From: an uncultured Bdellovibrio sp.
GTDB taxonomy: Bacteria > Bdellovibrionota > Bdellovibrionia > Bdellovibrionales > Bdellovibrionaceae
Assembly: GCA_946482355.1 (NCBI GenBank)
Contig: CAMLRE010000117.1
Location: forward strand, 1 to 7,041
Direction: 5' to 3'
Length of the DNA stretch: 7,041 nucleotides
The notes under the pieces were generated by a model. The model ran no database searches. It had not been told where the DNA came from and worked only from the letters and a program-made list of their open reading frames with translations. The position numbers and the translations under genes are program-made. Shown piece by piece: positions 1-5,897 of this stretch; the first letter of the stretch is position 1; every line of letters begins with the position of its first letter.

Positions 1-48
1 CGCGACGGCGACCGCTACGAGGTCGTCGCGCTCGTGGGCGGAGGCTGA
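1..48 (+). CDS. thiS: ThiS sulfur-carrier protein, C-terminal end only (partial)
   Basis: Reading from base 1, the frame gives RDGDRYEVVALVGGG followed by TGA at 46-48. A short basic/acidic stretch, then a hydrophobic strand and a terminal Gly-Gly, is the hallmark of ThiS, the ubiquitin-like protein whose C-terminal glycine carries sulfur as a thiocarboxylate for thiazole formation in thiamine synthesis. The next gene begins two bases after the stop and is thiG, the enzyme ThiS feeds, which is the usual thiS-thiG order. Only 15 codons are visible, so the identification rests largely on the GG tail and the neighbour. The DNA is far richer in G+C than everything after ~250. Confidence 0.7.
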   Translation, partial: RDGDRYEVVALVGGG

Positions 49-50
49 CC

Positions 51-248
51 ATGACCACCGCAGACCGAATCACCATCGCCGGCCGCGACCTCGGCTCGCG
101 CCTCTTCGTCGGCACCGGCAAGTACGCCGACCTCGACACCTGCCGCGCCGCGCTGCGCGCCTCGGGCGCCACCGTCTTCGCCGTCGCCCTGCGCCGCGTC
201 GACCTCTCGCAGCGGGGCTCCGGCTCGCTCCTCGGGATGCTCGCCATG
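51..248 (+). CDS. thiG: Thiazole synthase ThiG, N-terminal fragment cut off at the composition break
   Basis: ThiG condenses 1-deoxy-xylulose-5-phosphate, dehydroglycine and the sulfur of ThiS-thiocarboxylate to make the thiazole phosphate of thiamine, in the cytoplasm. The fragment matches the family start: a short beta strand ITIAGRDLGSRL, the conserved F-V-G-T-G-K-Y at about residues 19-25, the helix RAALRASGA, then VALRRVDLS at about 45-53 and SLL near 59-61. The full protein is about 260 residues. Here only ~64 residues are family-like before the frame reads M-stop at 246-251, inside AT-rich sequence. The catalytic Schiff-base lysine and the phosphate-binding loops, which lie downstream, are absent. 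The ATG at 51 follows the thiS stop by two bases, as in a thiamine operon. The stop is not a natural terminus: it is created by the junction. The fragment could not be active. Confidence 0.8.
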
Positions 249-250
249 TA
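243..250. other. Abrupt junction between high-GC thiS-thiG DNA and AT-rich DNA
   Basis: Within a few bases the sequence changes from GC-rich codons (…GGGATGCTCGCC) to AT-rich sequence (ATGTAATAAAACATTTTTAG). Both flanking genes are broken at the same point: thiG loses its C-terminal three quarters, and the kinase loses its start and the front of its PAS domain. No transposase, terminal inverted repeat, target-site duplication, tRNA or att-like core is seen at the break. This pattern fits a chimeric read or contig join better than a biological insertion. The exact base cannot be fixed because neither parent sequence is available. Confidence 0.8.
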
Positions 251-1284
251 ATAAAACATTTTTAGAAATGTGGCCCGAAGGAATGGCAAACCCGTACGAA
301 TATTCTGATGGCTACCGCGCTTTAAAAATAGCTTCAGAACTGATGCTAAATCCCGACGAAGTTATTCAGCGCACTGAAGCCATTTACAACAACCCGGCCC
401 AAAAAAGTGCTGATCTTTTAAAGCTTAAAGATGGTCGAATTATTGAGCGTGTTTCTAACCCGCAGATTTTAAACGGAAAAATCATCGGTCGTGTTTGGAA
501 TTACCGTGATATTACTTTGCAACTTCGCGCCGAAGCCGAACGCGACCGCTTATTAGAACACGAACACCAGGAGCGCATCGAAGCTGAAAAATCAGTGCAA
601 GCCCGCGACGATTTTTTAGCAATGGCTTCACACGAACTGCGCACACCGCTGACCCCACTTAAAATGTATCTTGATTGGTTCAAACGTGAAGCACGAAAAA
701 TTCAGCCCGATCTATTACCGAAAGCCGAGAATTTATTAAAAGCCTTAGATTACACCGACCGCGAAATTAACCGACTGATTCAATTAACGGATGACTTATT
801 AGATGTGACCCGCATTTCTGCCGGGCGCTTAATTTTAAACCGTGAACCGATGAATTTGGTTGAGCTTGTTTCACAAGTGCGCAAAGAAAAATTCGATGAG
901 CTTACAAAAAAGCAATGTTCTTTAATTGTCAAAAAAGATGGTCCTGTTAACGGTGTTTGGGATTACAACCGCATCGAGCAGGTTTTTTCATGTTTGTTAA
1001 GTAACGCTATGAAATATGGTTCTGGAAAACCGATTGAGGTCACGGTAGATACAGATAAAGAAAAAGCCGTTTTAAAAGTGACTGATCAAGGACCCGGAAT
1101 TTCAATGAAAGACCGCGAAAAAATCTTTCAGCGATTTGAAAGAGCCGCTTCGATAAAAAATTATGATGGCTTAGGTTTAGGGCTTTATATCTCGAAAGAA
1201 ATTGTTGACGCTCATGGTGGAACAATCAGTGTAGAGAGTGAAATAGGAAAAGGCTCAACCTTTACGGTGAGCCTTCCCTTGTAA
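250..1284 (+). CDS. PAS-domain sensor histidine kinase, 5'-truncated
   Basis: The first internal ATG (268) is not a credible start. The same frame is open upstream and reads N-K-T-F-L-E before M-W, a common PAS core motif (N-x-x-F-L-x-M-W), so the gene runs into the junction without its own start. Counting from the ATG at 268, residues 1-83 are the rest of a PAS domain ending in G-R-V-W-N-Y-R-D-I-T. A coiled-coil linker follows at ~84-112. The HisKA H-box SHELRTP puts the phospho-accepting His at 122. The HATPase has an N-box (LLSNAMKYG, 243-251), G1 (DQGPGI, 273-278), an F-box around 287-290 and G2 (GLGLGL, 301-306). No membrane segment is visible in what remains. It would autophosphorylate on His and pass phosphate to a response regulator; no receiver is attached or adjacent in the same direction. 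It converges on the sigma-54 activator. The H-box and G2 regions closely resemble those of the CHASE kinase at 4214-5851, so the two are probably paralogues. Confidence 0.88.
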   Translation, partial: NKTFLEMWPEGMANPYEYSDGYRALKIASELMLNPDEVIQRTEAIYNNPAQKSADLLKLKDGRIIERVSNPQILNGKIIGRVWNYRDITLQLRAEAERDRLLEHEHQERIEAEKSVQARDDFLAMASHELRTPLTPLKMYLDWFKREARKIQPDLLPKAENLLKALDYTDREINRLIQLTDDLLDVTRISAGRLILNREPMNLVELVSQVRKEKFDELTKKQCSLIVKKDGPVNGVWDYNRIEQVFSCLLSNAMKYGSGKPIEVTVDTDKEKAVLKVTDQGPGISMKDREKIFQRFERAASIKNYDGLGLGLYISKEIVDAHGGTISVESEIGKGSTFTVSLPL

Positions 1285-1296
1285 ATCGTAAAATAA

Positions 1297-1337
1297 AACG
1301 AACCTGTTCCGCCAACGTGTCATAATTCAAGTTCGTT
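1297..1337. repeat. 7-bp inverted repeat with long loop in the convergent intergenic gap
   Basis: AACGAAC (1297-1303) is exactly complementary to GTTCGTT (1331-1337), with 27 bases between. It lies 13 bases after the kinase stop, in the 142-base gap between two convergent genes. It could be a weak transcript-end hairpin, but there is no T-run after it and the loop is long, so chance is possible. Nothing else gene-like is seen in the gap. Confidence 0.25.
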
Positions 1338-1426
1338 CAACACCATTCAATCAACGTACTACATTAGGTGGTTTTGCACGTGCCATATATTTAATGTTGC
1401 AGCTTCGCCTTCACGGCGATACGCCA

Positions 1427-2488
1427 CTAGTCTTTAGCAGGTTTCGTGTGTACAGCGTATTTTTCGAACTCACCGTACTCATGAAGTTTATTGTAAAGAG
1501 TTTTAATCGTGATACCTAAACCTTGCGCCGCTTGTGTTTTGTTTCCACCGTAGTGAGCAAGAGCTTTGATGATATAACGTTTTTCTAATTCATAAAGTGG
1601 CATTGAAGGATCAAACTCAAGACCTTCTTCTTTAACTTCAGGATTACGGATGAAGTCAGGAAGATCGTTTGTCATGATCATGTGGCCTTCAGATAAAATC
1701 TGTAAACGTTCACAAACGTTTTGTAATTCACGGATATTACCTGGCCATTCGTATTTTACTAATAATTTTAAAGCTTCTTCATCAATAGTTTTACCACGGT
1801 TAAGGTATGAGTGACCTTGTGATAAGAAGTACTGAATTAAAACCGGGATATCTTCTTTACGACGGCGTAATGGCGGAGCCGCTACAACGATCGTGTTAAT
1901 ACGATAGAATAAGTCTTCACGGAAGTTACCACGAACAACTTCTTGGTCTAACTCGCGGTTAGTTGCGCAGATTAAACGAATATCAACTTTGATTGGTTCT
2001 TTACCACCAACACGGAAGATTTCGCCTTCTTGGATAAAACGTAAAAGTTTAGCTTGGATCGCAAGAGGTAATTCACCGATTTCGTCTAAGAATAATGTTC
2101 CACCGTTAGCAGCTTCAGCTAAACCGATTTTTTTATTGTAAGCACCAGTGAAAGAACCCTTTTCGTGACCGAATAATTCTGACTCTAATAATGTTTCACG
2201 TAAAGCACCGCAGTTGATCGCAACAAAAGGTTTAGTTCTACGGTTTGATTTTTCATGAACAGCGCGAGCGATTAACTCTTTACCCGTTCCAGATTCTCCA
2301 AGAACTAGGATGTTAGCTTGTGAAGGAGCCACGCGGTCGATCATTTTCATCATTTGGCCCATTACGTCCGATTTGTAGATGATTGATCTGTTTTCGATCA
2401 CTTTTTGAGTTTGGTTTTGATTCCAACTCATTTGTGTTTGATTTTGTGAACTCGGAAGAACTGTAGTTGCGCTAGAGTCATTAGACAT
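1427..2488 (-). CDS. Sigma-54-dependent transcriptional activator (AAA+ plus Fis-type HTH, no receiver domain)
   Basis: An enhancer-binding protein that hydrolyses ATP to open promoters held by sigma-54 RNA polymerase. Residues 1-32 are a low-complexity Ser/Gln/Asn-rich tail with N-Q-T-Q twice. The AAA+ domain spans ~35-265: Walker A GESGTGKE (64-71), the sigma-54 contact loop GSFTGA (111-116, Ser replacing the usual Ala of GAFTGA), Walker B TLFLDE (131-136), FREDLFYRIN with the arginine-finger region (189-198) and WPGNIRELQN (248-257). A Fis-type helix-turn-helix lies at ~300-338 (NKTQAAQGLGITIKTLYNKL). There is no N-terminal receiver, GAF or PAS domain, so activity may be set by expression or by a partner protein. 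The ATG at 2488 has a good Shine-Dalgarno. Arginine codons are mostly CGT here (about 15 CGT to 5 CGC), whereas the kinase upstream uses mainly CGC, which hints at stronger expression. It is divergent from the recombinase gene. Confidence 0.92.
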   Translation of the reverse strand: MSNDSSATTVLPSSQNQTQMSWNQNQTQKVIENRSIIYKSDVMGQMMKMIDRVAPSQANILVLGESGTGKELIARAVHEKSNRRTKPFVAINCGALRETLLESELFGHEKGSFTGAYNKKIGLAEAANGGTLFLDEIGELPLAIQAKLLRFIQEGEIFRVGGKEPIKVDIRLICATNRELDQEVVRGNFREDLFYRINTIVVAAPPLRRRKEDIPVLIQYFLSQGHSYLNRGKTIDEEALKLLVKYEWPGNIRELQNVCERLQILSEGHMIMTNDLPDFIRNPEVKEEGLEFDPSMPLYELEKRYIIKALAHYGGNKTQAAQGLGITIKTLYNKLHEYGEFEKYAVHTKPAKD

Positions 2489-2493
2489 TGGGG

Positions 2494-2502
2494 CCTACCT
2501 TT
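2494..2502 (-). promoter_or_regulatory. Ribosome binding site of the sigma-54 activator
   Basis: Read on the minus strand, AAAGGTAGG ends five bases before the ATG at 2488. It is one of the few clear Shine-Dalgarno sequences in the window and supports that start codon. Confidence 0.6.
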
Positions 2503-2527
2503 CACGTACTTTAAACGTCCTAATTTT

Positions 2528-2562
2528 GGTGTCTCATAATGATTAGCTCATTTTGATACACC
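2528..2562. repeat. 35-bp imperfect inverted repeat upstream of the sigma-54 activator (possible operator or leader hairpin)
   Basis: The left arm GGTGTcTCAtAATGA (2528-2542) pairs with the right arm TCATTtTGAtACACC (2548-2562), matching at 13 of 15 positions around a five-base centre, TTAGC. It lies 40-74 bases before the activator ATG and downstream of the candidate promoter at 2576-2605, so it would be in the 5' leader or act as a DNA-binding site over the transcription start. There is no T-run on either side, so it is not a standard terminator. Its size and symmetry suit a dimeric helix-turn-helix regulator, possibly the activator itself. Visible fact: the repeat. Its role is inference. 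Confidence 0.6.
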
Positions 2563-2575
2563 GTGTTATGACCGT

Positions 2576-2605
2576 AATATAACCAAAGTCGGGTAATAAT
2601 TGCAA
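2576..2605 (-). promoter_or_regulatory. Candidate sigma-70-type promoter for the sigma-54 activator
   Basis: On the minus strand, TTGCAA (2605-2600) and TATATT (2581-2576) are separated by 18 bases, matching the -35 and -10 consensus at 4/6 and 5/6 positions. Transcription would begin near 2569, leaving a leader of about 80 bases that includes the 35-bp inverted repeat. The -35 lies inside a short imperfect palindrome (2601-2618) around AAAATTTT. In AT-rich DNA such matches arise easily by chance. No sigma-54 type (GG/GC) element was found in this gap. Confidence 0.3.
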
Positions 2606-2664
2606 GGAAAATTTTGCATTGCATTAAAATATTTTTAGGACCCCTCAATCGTTATGGCCTAATA

Positions 2665-2670
2665 TATAAT
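2665..2670 (+). promoter_or_regulatory. Perfect TATAAT -10 element seven bases before the recombinase ATG
   Basis: TATAAT at 2665-2670 is followed by seven bases and then the ATG at 2678. A start about seven bases after the -10 would fall on or next to the A of the ATG, giving a leaderless message. No Shine-Dalgarno is visible in the 25 bases before that ATG, which is consistent. There is no recognisable -35 at 16-18 bases, which weakens the call. Confidence 0.35.
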
Positions 2671-2677
2671 CAATTTG

Positions 2678-3610
2678 ATGGCCTTTTTAGTGTCTAAACA
2701 AATACATAACTTCTTGAAATACCTAGAGAATATTGAATCTTGTTCTCCTTTGACACTAAAAGCTTACACCCTGGATTTAAACCAGGCCTTTTTTCAAAAT
2801 AAAGCCCCAACAAGCAATGCCAGAAAAAACAGCAATTTGATTAATTTGGCCGATGTTAAGGCCGCAGCCTTTAATTCCGGCGAAGAACTTTGGCTTTTGT
2901 GTCGTGATTCTTTGACTCAATGGGGCCGTTTATCACCGGCTTCACGTAACCGAAAGATTGCTACATTAAAAAGCTTCTTTAATTGGCTCTATGCTGAAAA
3001 AATCATCGATAAAAATTACGCCGATCAGTTAGTGTGCCCGAAAGTTCCGAAAAAAATTCCGCATTTTATTTCAGTCGATGAAGTGATTAGTGTTCTGCAA
3101 TTTCTAAATCAATCTTCAGATGAAGAAATTCAAAATCAAAAAACATTATTTAATCTTCTCTACGGCGGAGGGCTTCGCATCAGTGAAGCCTGCAATTTAC
3201 GTTGGAAAGATATTCGTTTAGAAGAACGTAAAATTTTGATTTTAGGTAAAGGCCAGAAAGAACGTCTGATTGTTATTCCTGAAGCCTGCAATGATGTTTT
3301 AAAAGCGCAAAAAGCTCGTCATAAAAATACTGAATATGTTTTCGGTGATGAGCCTTTAAATTCACGCAAAGGTTATGACTATATTAGGAACTTAGGCCGC
3401 AAAGTGGGATTAATGAATCCGCTGCACCCCCATTCGTTAAGACATAGCTTTGCCACACATATGTTAGCCAGTGGCACTAACCTTCGCACACTGCAAACCA
3501 TGTTAGGCCACGAAAGCTTACAGGCGACAGAGAAATACACGCATCTTAATATTGATACTTTGGCTCGTATTGTAGAAGTCAGACATCCACTTTCAAAAAA
3601 GAAAATTTAA
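2678..3610 (+). CDS. xerC: Xer-family tyrosine recombinase (XerC/XerD-like)
   Basis: A site-specific recombinase of the kind that resolves chromosome dimers at dif. Counting from the ATG at 2678, the N-terminal SAM-like core-binding domain spans ~3-125 (LTLKAYTLDL; SPASRNRKIATLKSFFNWL) and the catalytic domain ~130-305. All the active-site residues are present: Arg167 (GLRISE), Lys191 (GKGQKER), His252 and Arg255 (HSLRHSFATH), His278 (MLGHES) and the nucleophile Tyr287 (EKYTHLN). At 310 residues it is about ten longer than typical XerC/D; the extra length seems to lie around residues 42-70, a polar Asn/Ala-rich loop. A TTG directly before the ATG is an alternative start; GTG at 2690 is less likely. 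Nothing else mobile is nearby, so a housekeeping Xer role is preferred over a phage integrase. XerC versus XerD cannot be decided from one gene. Its last four bases overlap the end of recO on the other strand. Confidence 0.88.
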   Translation: MAFLVSKQIHNFLKYLENIESCSPLTLKAYTLDLNQAFFQNKAPTSNARKNSNLINLADVKAAAFNSGEELWLLCRDSLTQWGRLSPASRNRKIATLKSFFNWLYAEKIIDKNYADQLVCPKVPKKIPHFISVDEVISVLQFLNQSSDEEIQNQKTLFNLLYGGGLRISEACNLRWKDIRLEERKILILGKGQKERLIVIPEACNDVLKAQKARHKNTEYVFGDEPLNSRKGYDYIRNLGRKVGLMNPLHPHSLRHSFATHMLASGTNLRTLQTMLGHESLQATEKYTHLNIDTLARIVEVRHPLSKKKI

Positions 3611-4221
3611 AAACCAGTGTCTGCGTTTTTAATGTAGTGAATGACCTGTGATTCGATCGAATCAGCATAAGTATCCACTATCTCGCTTAACTCAGGCAAT
3701 TGATCTAACTGTTCTGAATCAGCCATATTGGCCTTTAGAAAAGGCGCCATCCACTCTTCAACTGAGATAACCCCTTGTTGAAATAAGAATTTAAGACAGA
3801 AATGAAGCTTAAAACGCTGAAGACTTGCGGTTTTTCCTAGCTGTCTTAACGAATGCCCGATTAAGTTAAATAAGAAGTGAGAATCAAAATCTCCTTCTTG
3901 TGAAACTTTATAAGCGCTATTTAACATAAACAATGCAAATTCAAGCTTATCAAAATCAGCGCGAATATCTTTAAAATCGTCGATTAAAACCGCTTCGTTT
4001 AAAACATTTAAAGCATCATCGGTTTTACCTTTTTTGTAAGTCAGATTTACAAAATGTGTAGGCTCTAAAATGCCACCACCAAAACGCTTTTTACTTTTTA
4101 AAGCCCCGCGGGCAATAAAAGATTTTTTAGCTCCGGCGACAGAAAGAGCATGAATAATTAAATCAGCTTCACCGTATTTGGTTTTTTTAAGAATAATAAA
4201 CTTATCTTGTAAATCAGACAT
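3607..4221 (-). CDS. recO: DNA repair protein RecO
   Basis: RecO works with RecR (and RecF) to displace SSB and load RecA on single-stranded DNA, and can anneal complementary strands. The N-terminal OB-fold shows the family pattern FIILKKTKYGEADLIIHALS, then KSFIARGALKSKKRFGGGILEP at residues ~36-57, where the basic GALKSKKRFGG loop is typical. The rest (~80-204) is helical. At 204 residues it is on the short side (commonly ~230-250). It contains a single Cys, so the four-Cys zinc site of many RecO proteins is missing, as in enterobacterial forms. The start at 4221 (MSDLQDKF) is chosen over an in-frame ATG at 4242 because family similarity begins there; it overlaps the kinase stop by eight bases (ATGTCTGA), implying translational coupling. 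It is the last gene of the minus-strand operon, and its stop shares the palindrome TTTAAA with the convergent recombinase stop. Confidence 0.87.
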   Translation of the reverse strand: MSDLQDKFIILKKTKYGEADLIIHALSVAGAKKSFIARGALKSKKRFGGGILEPTHFVNLTYKKGKTDDALNVLNEAVLIDDFKDIRADFDKLEFALFMLNSAYKVSQEGDFDSHFLFNLIGHSLRQLGKTASLQRFKLHFCLKFLFQQGVISVEEWMAPFLKANMADSEQLDQLPELSEIVDTYADSIESQVIHYIKNADTGF

Positions 4222-5851
4222 TACGCGGAACCTGGAAAACAAACTCGGCGCCCTTACCCGGCTGACTGTTCACACGAACTGTCCCGCCGTGGGCTGCAAT
4301 AATTTGATGAACGATATATAAACCCAAACCTAAGCCGCCGTAATTTTTATTTGAAACGCCACGCTCGAATTTGTTAAACATTTTTTTCTGAAACTCTTCT
4401 GAAATACCGATACCATTATCTTTTACACTGAAAATTGCATAGGTGCCTTCAGTGCGCATATTCACTTCGATAATGGCCTGATTCGAAAACTTCACGGAGT
4501 TGCTAAAACAATTTGCTAAAACTTGTTCGATACGTTGGGCATCCCAAAACACACGAACCTCAGGTTGAATGTTCATTTGCACAGAGCAGCCGTTCATCTT
4601 AAAAACAGGATCAAACTTTTCGACAGTATCACGAATCAGAATATCTAAATTAAAATGTGAAAAATCGTACTGGTAATGCTCTTCACCAATGCGGCCCACA
4701 TCTAATAAATCATCAATTAAACTAACAATGTGATTTAGATGTTTGCTGGCATTATCCAAAAGACTAATGATTTTATCTTTGCTGGCCTGCCCTGTTAATA
4801 CTAATTCTTTAACCAAAAAGATTTCCATTTTAAGCGGTGTTAACGGTGTACGTAATTCATGCGATGCCACGGTCATGAACTCTTCACGAACCTTAGTGGC
4901 CGTTTCTGCTGATGCACGCGCCTCACGCTCATCAAGAAAGAACGTGATGGCTAACATTAATAATAAAACCGTAAGAGCCGCAACATATGGGATACTTGGA
5001 TGGATAACCGATTTAAACTGGCCCGACGGAAAAAACGTTAAACGCCAAGTGCGCTGGCCTACGGTGATTAAATTGCTAAATAATAATTCCTGATCAACGC
5101 CTTCATCCAACTGGGTAAAATCAACTAATTTATTTTCAACCGAATCATATCTTAAAGATCGCGGACGATTCGGAGAATCTTTAACTTCTTCGATAATAAA
5201 ATCAACACCATCTGATTGCGATGAAGCTATAGCTGCTTCTACGAACCTTTTTAAGCGGAATACCCCTGCAGCCAAACCCTCGGTTTTCGGAATACTCATA
5301 TAGATTACAAAGCCTACTTCACCTTGCGCCAGATTTAACCACGGCGAAACACCGACACCCTGAGACTCTGCATTCATTAATGCTTCATTCGCTTCAGGTG
5401 TAAAACTGATATCATAACCAAGAGCTGCCAGGTTTTCTTGTAAAGGTTCAACGTAATTCATCACGTGATAATGTTCGCGAACTCCCGCCACACGTAACTT
5501 ACCGTCTGATCCCAGCTCTTTAATGCTAAAGTTTAAAAAACCCTCAGACCGCATTTTCGCTTCGTACGTGGCGCGGTCTTTTTGCTTGATACGAACCATA
5601 TGTTCAATCGCCTGAATTCCAGGATGGCGCAATAAAGAGTTGGTCACAAAGTCTCTGAACTGCTGCCGCGAAATATCCTGACGGGTTAAAAATAAATTTT
5701 GGATCGAGTAAACGACTTCTAAGTTTTGGTTAAATGATTTTTCTAAAAGAGATTCAACGGTTTTTCCGCGAAATTCGATTTTATTAAAATCTTTTTCTTC
5801 GATATACTCGGCAAATAAAATAAACGCGCCGATCGCTAACACAAAACTCAT
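4214..5851 (-). CDS. CHASE-domain membrane sensor histidine kinase
   Basis: A transmembrane kinase with an extracytoplasmic ligand domain. From the ATG at 5851: a hydrophobic segment at 2-16, then a CHASE domain over ~75-260, recognisable by MVRIKQKDRATYE (85-97), NYVEPLQENLAALGYD (132-147) and QGVGVSPWLNLAQGE (164-178). A second membrane helix follows at ~286-306 and a linker at ~307-324. HisKA has phospho-His 331 (SHELRTPLTPLKM). The HATPase has an N-box with Asn451 (CFSNSVKF), G1 DNGIGI (478-483), an F-box around 492-496 and G2 GGLGLGLYI (505-513). The annotated ATG gives a clipped first helix and has no Shine-Dalgarno. The frame stays open upstream to within the receiver gene and encodes a basic stretch plus more hydrophobic residues, so the true start is probably earlier (see 5912-5924). 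It sits directly after the receiver gene, its likely phosphate acceptor, and overlaps recO by eight bases. CHASE ligands are small molecules in known cases; the ligand here is unknown. Confidence 0.92.
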   Translation of the reverse strand: MSFVLAIGAFILFAEYIEEKDFNKIEFRGKTVESLLEKSFNQNLEVVYSIQNLFLTRQDISRQQFRDFVTNSLLRHPGIQAIEHMVRIKQKDRATYEAKMRSEGFLNFSIKELGSDGKLRVAGVREHYHVMNYVEPLQENLAALGYDISFTPEANEALMNAESQGVGVSPWLNLAQGEVGFVIYMSIPKTEGLAAGVFRLKRFVEAAIASSQSDGVDFIIEEVKDSPNRPRSLRYDSVENKLVDFTQLDEGVDQELLFSNLITVGQRTWRLTFFPSGQFKSVIHPSIPYVAALTVLLLMLAITFFLDEREARASAETATKVREEFMTVASHELRTPLTPLKMEIFLVKELVLTGQASKDKIISLLDNASKHLNHIVSLIDDLLDVGRIGEEHYQYDFSHFNLDILIRDTVEKFDPVFKMNGCSVQMNIQPEVRVFWDAQRIEQVLANCFSNSVKFSNQAIIEVNMRTEGTYAIFSVKDNGIGISEEFQKKMFNKFERGVSNKNYGGLGLGLYIVHQIIAAHGGTVRVNSQPGKGAEFVFQVPRNV

Positions 5852-5897
5852 TACGATTGAAACATTGTGAAACGTGAGAATGCGCTGAAAACGACTG

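Noticed and set aside
268..270. ATG at 268 as the true start of the PAS kinase
   Set aside because: The frame encodes conserved PAS residues upstream to the junction, and there is no ribosome site; starting at 268 would cut the PAS domain.
501..683. Small antisense open frame within the PAS kinase
   Set aside because: It mirrors the H-box coding region. A similar antisense frame (4743-5093) lies opposite the H-box of the CHASE kinase, and both contain I-L-S-G-V-x-G-V-R-x-S-C only because they are the reverse of the same conserved motif.
1040..1225. Antisense open frame opposite the kinase ATPase domain
   Set aside because: It lies wholly inside a well-supported gene on the other strand, with no family resemblance and no ribosome site.
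1405..1419. TCGCC-TTCAC-GGCGA hairpin after the activator stop as a terminator
   Set aside because: The stem is only five base pairs and there is no T-run on either strand.
2528..2562. The palindrome as a dif site for the adjacent Xer recombinase
   Set aside because: dif sites have two 11-base arms around a six-base centre with a well-conserved XerD half (TTATGTTAA-like). Here the arms are 15 bases, the centre is five, and neither half matches that consensus beyond a short CATAATG. A genome-wide GC-skew position and a search for the true dif would settle it.
2601..2618. Short palindrome TGCAAGGAAAATTTTGCA as an operator
   Set aside because: It forms seven pairs only if two G-T wobbles are allowed, in AT-rich DNA where such matches are common.
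2678..3610. Recombinase as a phage or island integrase
   Set aside because: No excisionase, att-like repeat, tRNA or phage gene is nearby, and the length and motifs fit housekeeping Xer proteins.
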